From a virus, in the IMG/VR virus record IMGVR_UViG_3300017991_000321, positions 1 through 29,223 of that record: a stretch of DNA of 29,223 nt; one strand, 5' to 3'. Numbering within the stretch: position 1 is the stretch's first letter; each line of letters opens with the position of its first letter. Positions 20,200-28,742 of this stretch are shown in pieces. The translations under genes and the position numbers were made by a program. Under the pieces are notes generated by a model that did not search any database, was not told where the DNA came from, and saw only the letters and a program-made list of their open reading frames with translations.

Positions 20200-20748
20200 A
20201 TGTCAACAATACTTATGGGGTCTGCCGCGACAGGGACGTCAGGTTTAATAGGTCTTGGCGGAAAGTTTGCAGCAAGCCAGGCGCTGATGACCGGAGGTGC
20301 TTTGCTTGGTGCCGCAGGTGCAATGAAGTCCGGTGCGGTAGCAGAGGCACAGGCTAAATCGGCACAGAATATGGCTGAACATAACGCCCGTGTTCAGGAA
20401 AGAGAAGCAGAGGCAAGGCGGCAGCAGGCATTATATGAACAAAAGGCACAGATGAGGCGAGCCAAACGCAATCGGGGTTCGCTGATTGCGGGCATGGCTG
20501 CATCAGGAGGACTTGGCTCTCCAATAGCGGCAGATTTAGCAGCGGAACAGGCGGCAGAATCCGAACTGGAAAACCTTATTACGGGTTATGAAGGTGAACT
20601 CAGTGCCGCAAGAGCGGAAAGTCAGGCCGAGATAGACAGGCTTTCAGGTAAACTGGCAAGAAAAAAGGGGGCCAATCTAAAGACGGCATCTTACTGGGGG
20701 GCGGGAGAATCGCTTTTGACTGGTTTCGGGAGTGCTTATAGTGGCTAA
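20200..20748 (+). CDS. internal virion protein, T7 gp14-like
   Basis: 182 aa, starting 1 nt after the GNAT-like stop. The N-terminus is Gly/Ala-rich and hydrophobic (GLIGLGGKFAASQALMTGGA, then LLGAAGAMKSG). Next come a long charged helix (EHNARVQEREAEARRQQALY), a segment RNRGSLIAGMAASGGLGSPI, and an Ala/Glu-rich helix (ADLAAEQAAESELENLI). T7 gp14 and its relatives share this layout (membrane-active Gly/Ala start, helical arm, RG.SL.A..AASG....G) and form the outer-membrane part of the ejection channel. Function is inferred from layout and gene order. Confidence 0.75.
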   Translation: MSTILMGSAATGTSGLIGLGGKFAASQALMTGGALLGAAGAMKSGAVAEAQAKSAQNMAEHNARVQEREAEARRQQALYEQKAQMRRAKRNRGSLIAGMAASGGLGSPIAADLAAEQAAESELENLITGYEGELSAARAESQAEIDRLSGKLARKKGANLKTASYWGAGESLLTGFGSAYSG

Positions 20749-22324
20749 ATTTCCAATAACAAGGGCGCCTGAAAAAATATCAATCGAAAACCCGAACGCA
20801 AGGGCCAATATAAATGTTTCCACCGGAGCAGAGGCAATAGGTGTCGCTATGGGCAGATTAGGTCAATCCGCGTTTCAGCTTGGCCTGCACCTGGATGTTC
20901 TTGAAGCCAAAGAACAAGCGGATACCGCCGAACGGGATGCCCGCCTTAGTTTCGACCAGATGATTAACGAAATTAACAATCCGCCTGAAGGCGCGGAAGA
21001 CAACATGGATAGGTGGAAAGCAGCTTATGATGCTCATACGAAACGTATAGATAAATATACCCCCAAAAACCTTCGCGGTGCAAGGTTGTACAAATCCAGA
21101 ATAGCCAATTGGACTCCAGGCTGGCAGAAAGGTTTTAATTCTCTGGTCGAATTTAAGCTGGACGACAAAATGGTTGCCACGTCCATGAGAAAAGTCGACG
21201 ACCTTCTGAATACAGCTACGCTTGAGAATATGGATTCTGTGGTCTCAGCAATCAAAGCCGAATTGATAGTAAGGGGTAAGCTTAGCCCTTCCATCTCAGA
21301 AGTCCAGACGCAGCGGGCAATTTCCAATATCGAACGAGACATTCGGCTTACTATCAAGAACGAAGAGTTAATTCAGAAAAGAAATGAGCTTGAAAAAACA
21401 GTAAACGCTATTGCTAAAGAAAAAGGCTACGATGCCGCACTTGATTATCTGAACAAACCGGAAACAAGAGAGAGATTACAGAAGAAGGGGCTTGACTCCG
21501 GTACTATTGATTCGTTGTTTGGTGATTTGAAAACACAGGTGGCTTATAATAAAGCAGAAGAAACTTCCACCCTCGAACGCGTTATATGGAAGAATGCGTC
21601 TCAGATGAGACTTACAGAGTCTTATAAGAGCGCCATGACATATATCCAAAACGCCAATATACCAGAGAAAATCAGGAATAATATAGAGTCAAGACTAAAA
21701 GCACTGCAATCCCTGGAAAGTGGGGAGGAAGGTAATCTTGAGGGAAACAAGATATACTGGCTGCTTTGGCGCAAGGCAAACGAAAACCCAAACGACCCGA
21801 ATTTACAAACAGAAATAGACAGGGCTGTGCTATCAAACTTAATTACTCCTGTGCAGGGAAAAGATATATTAAAGGCAAAAGACAAAAGCGACCTCAGGTC
21901 TGCGATATACCTCGGCAAACTGGACTCACTTGCACAAAATGGCGCACTGGAAATACACGAATGGGAAACAATAAACGAGCAGTTCACACAATGGCTCGAA
22001 GATAACCCTAAGGCTGCCCCGAAACAGGTACAGGAAAAATTTGAGGAATTAGTTAAAGACAAGAGAAAGAGCTTTATCCTTAAACTGTTTTCCGGTGAGT
22101 TTGGTATGTCCAAACTCGTGACGGCGCCACTATATGCAACTCCGCTGGCAGGGCTTGCGGTTACCAGGAATAAACTTAAGGAAGTGCTGTCCGGCGGCAC
22201 AGATGAAACAAAAGAACCTAAATCAGAAGAGGAGTTTAAGGCTACGCTACGGAACCTGGCCGATGATGATGTAAAGCTAATGGAATATTATAACAAATAC
22301 AAAGATAAGTTTGTAAATGGCTAA
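20741..22324 (+). CDS. internal virion protein, T7 gp15-like
   Basis: 527 aa. The GTG at 20741 has GGGAG 8 nt upstream, inside the preceding gene; an earlier GTG at 20732 lacks this. The protein is almost wholly helical and charged, with the arrangement of gp15-type ejection proteins: short N-terminal region, helical repeats, and YNKAEETSTLERVIWKNASQ and WETINEQFTQWLEDNPKAAP segments. Near the C-terminus it has a Pro/Leu hydrophobic stretch (VTAPLYATPLAGLAVTR). In T7, gp15 builds the periplasmic tunnel with gp16. It overlaps the upstream gene by 8 nt and the downstream gene by 8 nt. No enzymatic motif was seen. Confidence 0.7.
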   Translation: MAKFPITRAPEKISIENPNARANINVSTGAEAIGVAMGRLGQSAFQLGLHLDVLEAKEQADTAERDARLSFDQMINEINNPPEGAEDNMDRWKAAYDAHTKRIDKYTPKNLRGARLYKSRIANWTPGWQKGFNSLVEFKLDDKMVATSMRKVDDLLNTATLENMDSVVSAIKAELIVRGKLSPSISEVQTQRAISNIERDIRLTIKNEELIQKRNELEKTVNAIAKEKGYDAALDYLNKPETRERLQKKGLDSGTIDSLFGDLKTQVAYNKAEETSTLERVIWKNASQMRLTESYKSAMTYIQNANIPEKIRNNIESRLKALQSLESGEEGNLEGNKIYWLLWRKANENPNDPNLQTEIDRAVLSNLITPVQGKDILKAKDKSDLRSAIYLGKLDSLAQNGALEIHEWETINEQFTQWLEDNPKAAPKQVQEKFEELVKDKRKSFILKLFSGEFGMSKLVTAPLYATPLAGLAVTRNKLKEVLSGGTDETKEPKSEEEFKATLRNLADDDVKLMEYYNKYKDKFVNG

Positions 22325-25300
22325 ATCTATAGATATAGATGTTTTGACAAATAACAAGCCGGTAGAGACTGTGGCTGCATTTGAACATCAGGCCATGCTT
22401 ACCGGTCTGTTAAATTCTGCACCTGACCCACAGGCTGAAAGGGCGAGAATATTAAATACCCTTAAGATGGCGCAGGATTACAATATTTCACCTCAGGAAG
22501 CAGACATCTACAGCAACGAAATAGCTTCCGTACGGTGGGGACGAGAAGATTTGTCTGCTGACCAGATACGGGATTTACTTGCAACAGAAGAAATATTAAA
22601 ACAACAGGAGGACATACAAAATTCATTTCAACCTGTTAGTCTTTTCGGGCAGGCACTAAAACAATCTTTGGCCGAAAAACCCGCAATGGCACTAAAAGGA
22701 AAAACCGCATGGACACCAGGCAGTGCTCTTGGGTTTGATTCCATATTAAGAAAAACCAGCGATTACATGCAATCGCTTCGCAACCAGAGAGAAAAGGAAA
22801 AAGTAGAGTTTGCACTCGGCGGAAAATTGTGGCCGTCCGATGAAAAATGGTATAAATTAGACCCTAAATTTCTACCAGAAGTAGTTAACACATGGGCAGC
22901 AACTGTCGGCGACCAGGTTCCGATACTTTTGCTTACATGGGCAGGCAGGGTTGCCGGTGAGGCGGGTGGGAAACTTCTTGGAACTATTGCCGGTGCAACT
23001 TATGCCGCTGTTACTGCAGGCCCTGACCCGCACGATGTGGTTGCCGCACCAGCTATTGCTAAAACTGTCGAACAGTTAAGCAAACATATTGGCGGGGCCG
23101 ACTTAATGATTTCGATGGAAACTGGTTATTTTCTTGACCATGTTTCTGACATGGGCATAGACCCTGACATTACAGAAAAACATGCGAGACAGTATGGATT
23201 CGGGTCTGGCCTTATCGAATATGCCCAGAATATATGGTTATTAAAACCGTTTGCAAAACTGCCGTTAGGCCCGAAAGTAAAAAACGCCATACTAAAAAGA
23301 ATACTTCTTGAGGTTGGGGGTAATGTGTGGGAGGGTGTGGAAGAATTATCCCAGCAGGCACTTGAGAACTATTTTGTCGGCATGGCGATAGAAGAACAGC
23401 AGCAAAGAACTCCTGATTTTACTGCCGAAAAACCGGCCATATTAGAGGGCGGCAAAAGAGCTTTTGCAGTTGGCTTCGGCGTTAGTGGGATTATCCGTGC
23501 GCCAGGACATGTTTACACGGAGGCACGAAAAGCAAGACTGGTCGGCCAGATTCAAAAAGCTACCGGCTCAACACAGCAAGAAAGCAAATCTGCAGTCGAG
23601 GCAATCGCAATGGGCGGCCCTGTCGCCGAAAAGACAATTGAGGTGGTGCAAAAACAGGCTTTAGGAGAGAAGCAAAAAGAATTCCGGCAAGCAGAAGAAA
23701 AACCTACAGAGCTGATGCCTGAAGCACCACAGCGTGCCGTGCCAATGGCTGAACCCAGTTCAGAGGGTATCCAATCTGAGGAGGCTGCTGCAAAGAAGCC
23801 GTGGGAAGTTGTTGTTGTTAGAAGAGATTTGAAAAATAGAATCAAGCAAGGCAAGCCCGTCCCCCTTGAAGTCCTCCAGGAATATGCCGGTGAGAAGTGG
23901 GCTGACGAAGCTATAAAGCAGGCCGAACAACCATCACAGGTCGAGCCAGTCCGGCTTCGCAGGCAAATCCACACAATAGCCGCCAACAGAGGGTTGTCTA
24001 AAAAGGCTTTGTCGGATTTAAAATTAAAGCACACGGGACATCGCAAGCTGACCGGAAAAGTAATAAGCAGGAAGATTACTCCCAGCCAGCTTAATGAACT
24101 ACTCGCTGCCGTCAAAAAGGCACGCCCAAGAAAAATAAAGTCCAAAACAGTCATAACACTAAAAACAGAAAAACAAATCGCGTCCCTCAAAAAGAACCTA
24201 ATCAGTAAGGGCTATATGACTGAGTCTGCGTTCAGGGATATACTTAATAAAACCACGGCAGGCAGGCAGCCAAAATATATTGACGGCAGGAATTTTATAA
24301 CACAAACTCAGGGCAGAGAGGTTATTAAGCGGGTACATAATACGGCCGAAGTTCTCAGGATAACAGAACCGTACAACAGGGCTGTTGACAGAGACCCTGA
24401 AATTGCCCATCAGGTTGAGCTATTGGAAAGTAAGTTAATAAAAAGTGAACGGCAGCCGTGGCGGACGGAAAGTGAAAGATATTTCAATCAGCAGGCTGAG
24501 ATTATAACAGGGGCGCCGATTTACAAGGTTTATCTTGATTTAATATTTACCCATCAGGTCAACACCCGAACAAGAACCGCAACGTGGCAGCGCCTGGAAA
24601 ATTTAATACCCAATTTTACCGAGACGATAAACAACAAGCAGGCCGTCCAGAGAATAGAAGATTATATTGTTTCTGAGAGTAGACTAAGACAGAAGCCGGA
24701 GAAACCGGCGAATATTTCAGAAAACGAAATTAAGGTTGCTGAGGCTGTAAAAAAGATTTTCAAAGACTACGAATATAAAATAAGAGTTGCCGAATTCTAT
24801 AACTATTACTATTACAACAAACCCATAGGTGATTACGAAAAGAACAAAAAACAAATTAACAAAGCCGTTGATATTTACGATAGTAAAGGGATGGACGCCC
24901 TTCTTGAGTACCTAAAAACACAGAAATGGGGTGTCATAAAGTCCGGTTATGCGCCGATGGAGGCACTGTTCGGAAAAATCAAAATCCACAGGGTTCATCC
25001 GAAATCGCTGCCCAAAGGAAGGATAACACCTCGAACCGGAATAGAATACCACCCTCAGGAAAAAACGCTGTTTCAAAGGCTTTCTTCATACATGCGACAG
25101 GTAGACATGCTCTATAATATGTCTCCGAAGATAAATGCTTATGTTCAATTATATGAAGATAATTTAGATAAATTCAAAGAACCAGCAAAAATCAGACAAT
25201 CAACCGAACTATTCCTTCTTAATTTGAAGCACTACAATATTACCGGCGGATTGATAGAAGAGGAAATGGCAAGGCTTTATGCTCACGCCGTACAATCACT

Positions 25301-26462
25301 CCTTATGATTAGTCCGGCATTGACCGGAAGAAACTTATTGCAAAACATAGCCTTCGAATTCGACAAAACCACGCTGTTTGACCCAAGAAATAAAAACCTC
25401 GCCGATGACGATATTGATTTCATTGAAACTCATGTGGTACAGAAACGGGCGATGGTTGACGAATTTTTCATGCTCAATCAGCAGCTTTATCCAGGTTTTA
25501 ACTGGCTTAAAAAGTTCATAGATAAAGTAAAAATATATCCTCAATCAGACATAGCAAATAGATATTGGTGTTATTGGGCAAAGAAAAACCAGACAGACCG
25601 CGCAATAAATAATTATCCCGATAACATTGAAAAAATGATGAAATCGGCCAAGTTCAGCGACATGACCCATCTGGAACAAATAGAGGCGTTAAGGGTATTT
25701 GCCAAAGACGGAAAACAGGCAATGGCGCGGTTTGTGGCAAAAGTACACACTGATACCATACATTTCCTTTACGAACGCGCACAACGTTCTCGAATGGAGC
25801 AAAGCCCGCTTGGTAAAAGCATCGGAAACCTCATGTTATTTCCAAGAGCGTACACCGAAATGCTGGCGCATCAGGCAGTAAAAATATTCAGCGATTCAAC
25901 CTCACTGGACGAAAAGAGAAGGGCACTCAAAAACATCTTTTCTGTTATGGCTGGTGGAATGCTGGTTGGAAGCACTTATGTAAAAGTGACGGGAAGGAAA
26001 AGAAACCCATACAATCCATTAAACATATTCGCCTATCAGCTTGGCGGACTGTCGCTTTCTATCATTGAAATGGTCGGCGATTCATATAGTAATTTCATAT
26101 CAGCCCTTGCCGGCGATGACATGGCGCTGAAAGTTTTCATTAACACAGTTCCCAATATTCCAAAAACATTTATTCCTTTCTATGTTTATATACTAAGAGG
26201 CTATGAATCACTAACAGACCAAAAGAACATTGACAGAAAAGCACTCCGTAAAATCAGAGAGGTGTTTGATAAAGACTATCACATAAGACCTGACGCATAT
26301 AAACTGGACAGGGACTTTATCGAATCATGGCAGTATTTCCTTGCCGGCGCAGGTATCGACCAATCCATAAAGGAAGCCAACGCAAAACGTAAAATAAAAG
26401 GGTTTAGTGGTAGGAGAGGTTTGCATGGGCGGGGGCTTGGCAGCAGGGGACTTAACAGATGA
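22317..26462 (+). CDS. large internal virion (ejection) protein, T7 gp16-like by position
   Basis: 1381 aa, the largest gene here. It starts within the end of the gp15-like gene. It has a helical N-terminus, a hydrophobic Gly/Ala stretch at about 198-234 (VPILLLTWAGRVAGEAGGKL), a Lys/Arg-rich low-complexity middle, a Tyr-rich patch (YNYYYYNKPIG), long helices and hydrophobic segments near the end (IFSVMAGGMLVGSTYVKV). The tail is Gly/Arg-rich (GRRGLHGRGLGSRGLNR). The size and order after gp13-gp15-like genes fit T7 gp16 (1318 aa). No lytic transglycosylase motif is recognised, although T7 gp16 carries one at its N-terminus. The stop overlaps the next ATG (ATGA). Confidence 0.75.
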   Translation: MAKSIDIDVLTNNKPVETVAAFEHQAMLTGLLNSAPDPQAERARILNTLKMAQDYNISPQEADIYSNEIASVRWGREDLSADQIRDLLATEEILKQQEDIQNSFQPVSLFGQALKQSLAEKPAMALKGKTAWTPGSALGFDSILRKTSDYMQSLRNQREKEKVEFALGGKLWPSDEKWYKLDPKFLPEVVNTWAATVGDQVPILLLTWAGRVAGEAGGKLLGTIAGATYAAVTAGPDPHDVVAAPAIAKTVEQLSKHIGGADLMISMETGYFLDHVSDMGIDPDITEKHARQYGFGSGLIEYAQNIWLLKPFAKLPLGPKVKNAILKRILLEVGGNVWEGVEELSQQALENYFVGMAIEEQQQRTPDFTAEKPAILEGGKRAFAVGFGVSGIIRAPGHVYTEARKARLVGQIQKATGSTQQESKSAVEAIAMGGPVAEKTIEVVQKQALGEKQKEFRQAEEKPTELMPEAPQRAVPMAEPSSEGIQSEEAAAKKPWEVVVVRRDLKNRIKQGKPVPLEVLQEYAGEKWADEAIKQAEQPSQVEPVRLRRQIHTIAANRGLSKKALSDLKLKHTGHRKLTGKVISRKITPSQLNELLAAVKKARPRKIKSKTVITLKTEKQIASLKKNLISKGYMTESAFRDILNKTTAGRQPKYIDGRNFITQTQGREVIKRVHNTAEVLRITEPYNRAVDRDPEIAHQVELLESKLIKSERQPWRTESERYFNQQAEIITGAPIYKVYLDLIFTHQVNTRTRTATWQRLENLIPNFTETINNKQAVQRIEDYIVSESRLRQKPEKPANISENEIKVAEAVKKIFKDYEYKIRVAEFYNYYYYNKPIGDYEKNKKQINKAVDIYDSKGMDALLEYLKTQKWGVIKSGYAPMEALFGKIKIHRVHPKSLPKGRITPRTGIEYHPQEKTLFQRLSSYMRQVDMLYNMSPKINAYVQLYEDNLDKFKEPAKIRQSTELFLLNLKHYNITGGLIEEEMARLYAHAVQSLLMISPALTGRNLLQNIAFEFDKTTLFDPRNKNLADDDIDFIETHVVQKRAMVDEFFMLNQQLYPGFNWLKKFIDKVKIYPQSDIANRYWCYWAKKNQTDRAINNYPDNIEKMMKSAKFSDMTHLEQIEALRVFAKDGKQAMARFVAKVHTDTIHFLYERAQRSRMEQSPLGKSIGNLMLFPRAYTEMLAHQAVKIFSDSTSLDEKRRALKNIFSVMAGGMLVGSTYVKVTGRKRNPYNPLNIFAYQLGGLSLSIIEMVGDSYSNFISALAGDDMALKVFINTVPNIPKTFIPFYVYILRGYESLTDQKNIDRKALRKIREVFDKDYHIRPDAYKLDRDFIESWQYFLAGAGIDQSIKEANAKRKIKGFSGRRGLHGRGLGSRGLNR

Positions 26463-26536
26463 GAGGCTGTTACACGCCAATAATTGATATAAAAGCAAAT
26501 AAGGATTTGGCTGAACTAACAGGTGCTATAAAATAA
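26459..26536 (+). CDS. 25-aa coupled small ORF
   Basis: ATG overlaps the gp16-like stop (ATGA) and has AGGGG 9 nt upstream. The stop TAA abuts the next ATG at 26537. The product begins MRGCYTPIIDIKANKDLAEL and ends TGAIK. It is too short to assign. It may be a real micro-protein or simply a translational relay carrying ribosomes from the ejection protein gene to the fibre gene. The exact head-to-tail arrangement supports translation, but not function. Confidence 0.4.
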   Translation: MRGCYTPIIDIKANKDLAELTGAIK

Positions 26537-27835
26537 ATGGAAATCCATCCACTCATAGACCCTTATTCACTACATTACGATACCTTCGCCGGTGACGTAT
26601 ACACGCTGGACACTGCAGGCATCACACTTACCGGCGGCACTCTTACCGCCAATACCCTTACCGACGGCACGTTATCCTGTACCGGCGGCGCAATTACAGG
26701 CTGTACTTCGCTTACTGTAGACTTTATGACTTTTGATGGTTTTGATATTACCAGAAGCAGTGTTGACGGTTTTATCAGGGTTTTAGGCGGAGCTTTCATT
26801 GCCCAGCCAACACAGAATATAGATGACACGGAAGGTCAGGATGCTGCAATATTTGCCCAGCAGGGCGGTGATGCTTCCGGTGAGCCAGGACTTCTCGACG
26901 GCAAGAACGGCGGAGACCTGTATCTGCGTTCCGGAGCAGGCGGATCAGGTGACGGTGGGGCAGACGGATCTTACGGCGATGTACTAATAGCCGATGACGG
27001 GGGCAATATTACTTTGGGCGGTGCAGCCTGTCTTGTGTCCATTAATGGCCAACTCGATGTGGATACGCTTAATTTTAGTGGCAATGTCATCTCCGATTCC
27101 ACTGGAGCTATCAGCTTTGGCAATGAAAGTCTTGTCACTACCGGACGGTTAGCCGTTGGCAGCAGCGCTGTATCAAGCAATGTATTTACTATCAGGGCCA
27201 AAGACACCATCGTAACACCAGCCACCGCAGTAGGCATAAAAGCAGACTTAACATATACACCCACAAGTGATACACTCAATGATGGGATTGGCATAGAAGG
27301 CGCAGTTACATATCTTTCCCCAAATTTTGACATGGGCGAGCTGGTTGGTGTTAAGGCTACGCCTGGCTATTATGATTATTCCGGTACGGCCACAGACAGC
27401 ACCGCCATGATAGGATTTCTTGCTGAGCCTCTTATATACACCACACAGGGTACACTTGGCAGTATTTGTGGAATAAAAGTAGGCAAAGGAAGCACATGGA
27501 CTATAAATTCAGCAACGAATGTATATGGGATGTATCTCGATACATTCAATGGAGGAACTAATAATTGGTCTTTATACTCTGCCAGCGCGGAAGACAGTTA
27601 TTTTGCAGGTAAAGTGGGAATAAATATTGAGAATCCTACTGAAATTCTGGATGTTGGCGGTAACGTAAATGTAACGGGGGTCTACAAGGTAGACGATACA
27701 CAGGTAATAAAAGAACAACAGTCGGCCATAGCCGATATTGCCGACACCACAGGGACGGATAGTGACGGTACGGCACGTTTAAAGGTAAATGATATATTGG
27801 CTATGCTGAGGACGCATGGCCTGATTGAGACATAA
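26537..27835 (+). CDS. second tail-fibre-like protein
   Basis: 432 aa. It is Gly/Thr/Asp-rich and beta-rich throughout, with repeats such as GITLTGGTLTANTLTDGTLS, a Gly-rich collagen-like patch (LRSGAGGSGDGGADGSYGDV) and late motifs WSLYSASAEDSYFAGKVGIN followed by NPTEILDVGGNVNVTG. The last pattern (G.KVGI....P...LDV.GN..VTG) is typical of phage and bacterial fibre shafts that precede a chaperone or binding tip. The end, ARLKVNDILAMLRTHGLIE, is a small conserved tail-protein ending rather than a peptidase S74 chaperone. It may be a side fibre or part of the spike. It starts directly after the 25-aa ORF. Confidence 0.7.
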   Translation: MEIHPLIDPYSLHYDTFAGDVYTLDTAGITLTGGTLTANTLTDGTLSCTGGAITGCTSLTVDFMTFDGFDITRSSVDGFIRVLGGAFIAQPTQNIDDTEGQDAAIFAQQGGDASGEPGLLDGKNGGDLYLRSGAGGSGDGGADGSYGDVLIADDGGNITLGGAACLVSINGQLDVDTLNFSGNVISDSTGAISFGNESLVTTGRLAVGSSAVSSNVFTIRAKDTIVTPATAVGIKADLTYTPTSDTLNDGIGIEGAVTYLSPNFDMGELVGVKATPGYYDYSGTATDSTAMIGFLAEPLIYTTQGTLGSICGIKVGKGSTWTINSATNVYGMYLDTFNGGTNNWSLYSASAEDSYFAGKVGINIENPTEILDVGGNVNVTGVYKVDDTQVIKEQQSAIADIADTTGTDSDGTARLKVNDILAMLRTHGLIET

Positions 27836-27849
27836 AAAAAGGAGTGTTT

Positions 27850-28044
27850 ATGCAGATACAGGCAGACACGGAAGGTAGAAAGGTTATCAGGGAGCTATGC
27901 GATATAGCCCTTCGAGCGGGCGGGATAAATAACCTTAACAGAATAAATGAAATTATCAAGTCGGTGGGGACAATATGCAACCGGAAGACCAGTGGAAAAT
28001 CTGCAAAGAAAGATTCGACAGAGCCGAAGAAACAGACAAACTGA
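27850..28044 (+). CDS. 64-aa phage protein of unknown function
   Basis: ATG at 27850 with AAGGAG 5-6 nt upstream (a GTG at 27844 lies in the site and is rejected). The N-terminal two thirds (GRKVIRELCDIALRAGGINN, then LNRINEIIKSV) are helical, as in short phage proteins with the pattern ...I...CD.AL...G......I..I...V. The C-terminus is basic and polar (RKTSGKSAKKDSTEPKKQ). It overlaps the next gene by 70 nt. It belongs to a three-gene cluster at the end of the late operon that may be the lysis module, although this protein has no membrane segment. Confidence 0.6.
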   Translation: MQIQADTEGRKVIRELCDIALRAGGINNLNRINEIIKSVGTICNRKTSGKSAKKDSTEPKKQTN

Positions 28045-28229
28045 TACTGTCAAAACTTGACAGCTTCGATAAAAAACTGTTTATGGATAATGGCGCCGAG
28101 TGTCTCCAATCCAAAATCAACAGGCACGACCGGTGGATTAAGGCTGTTGCCGGTTTTCTGGTAGTCTTAGGTGCAGCGACAACCACTATTGCCGTAAGGC
28201 TGATAACAAAATGGATAACCAAATCGTAA
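27975..28229 (+). CDS. 84-aa membrane protein, XhlA/holin-like
   Basis: The ATG at 27975 (GGTGGGG upstream) lies inside the previous gene. The N-terminal half is amphipathic and charged (CKERFDRAEETDKLILSKLD). It is followed by HDRWIKAVAGFLVVLGAATT and [14 protein letters not shown], a single membrane segment at about residues 55-78 near the C-terminus with a short basic tail. Soluble helix then one C-terminal membrane pass is the layout of XhlA-type lysis proteins. Holin or lysis-accessory function is inferred from topology and from being last in the late operon; no endolysin gene is present nearby to confirm it. Confidence 0.55.
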   Translation: MQPEDQWKICKERFDRAEETDKLILSKLDSFDKKLFMDNGAECLQSKINRHDRWIKAVAGFLVVLGAATTTIAVRLITKWITKS

Positions 28230-28363
28230 AGCGAATTGCATCGCTTGAAAAAGTGGTCAGGGTTCAGGGTGAAACCATAAGGATTTTACATAATGCCATC
28301 AAAGAGCTAAAGACCGCCCATCGCGAGATTATACTCGACCTGCTAAAGAGGGTGAGAGATTAG
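28211..28363 (+). CDS. 50-aa coiled-coil protein
   Basis: ATG at 28211, AAGG upstream, 19 nt inside the membrane-protein gene. The product ([20 protein letters not shown], then [20 protein letters not shown], then [10 protein letters not shown]) is a single heptad-patterned helix with Ile/Leu at a/d positions, so probably an oligomeric coiled coil. No membrane segment or signal is seen. It is the last gene of the rightward operon, and its final 35 nt overlap the end of the convergent AP2 gene. A regulator or partner of the neighbouring membrane protein is possible. The gene is below usual length cutoffs. Confidence 0.55.
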   Translation: MDNQIVKRIASLEKVVRVQGETIRILHNAIKELKTAHREIILDLLKRVRD

Positions 28364-28742
28364 TTATCGCTTTGTTGCCCCACGCTTTAATCGCAGCCTT
28401 ATCATAAGCCTTCGCAGCCTCAATATCTGTGTCAAATGTGCCGAGATAGACATACTTGCCATCTATGCGGATTGTGGCACGCCACCTGTCGCTGTCTGAC
28501 AAATACACGCCCTTGTACGGCGTAACTCTTTTCCTTCCATATTCACCTATCTTGTATTGGCCCCTCCTCGTAATCTTCGGGTGTCTTGCCCTCATCTCTA
28601 AAGCCATCTTCTCTGCTTTTCTCTTGCTTTTGTACCAGCCGATGTGCCTGTTTCTGCCGTTGATGCACAATTGCACAACCCACACCTTATAGCCTTTCAG
28701 CCACCTTACACCAGCCACTTTAGATTCCATAATATTTCGCAT
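28329..28742 (-). CDS. double AP2-repeat DNA-binding protein (short copy)
   Basis: 137 aa, leftward. The C-terminal repeat (about 76-128: [20 protein letters not shown], then [20 protein letters not shown]) is a clear AP2-type DNA-binding domain (YKGV......W.A.I...GK...LG.F.T..EAA.AYD.AA....G......N). Residues 9-54 ([20 protein letters not shown], then [19 protein letters not shown]) are a second, degenerate copy. In phages these domains usually sit on HNH homing endonucleases; no HNH nuclease is present here. The first ATG (28742) and a second (28730) are both inside the upstream gene end, so translation is coupled. A regulator or endonuclease relic are alternatives. Confidence 0.8.
   Translation of the reverse strand: MRNIMESKVAGVRWLKGYKVWVVQLCINGRNRHIGWYKSKRKAEKMALEMRARHPKITRRGQYKIGEYGRKRVTPYKGVYLSDSDRWRATIRIDGKYVYLGTFDTDIEAAKAYDKAAIKAWGNKAITNLSPSLAGRV

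Noticed and set aside
23552-24190. Leftward 212-aa open frame inside the gp16-like gene
   Set aside because: It is a shadow of a long, coherent rightward gene; the Ser/Cys/Phe-rich product is typical of antisense translation of Lys/Glu-rich coding sequence.
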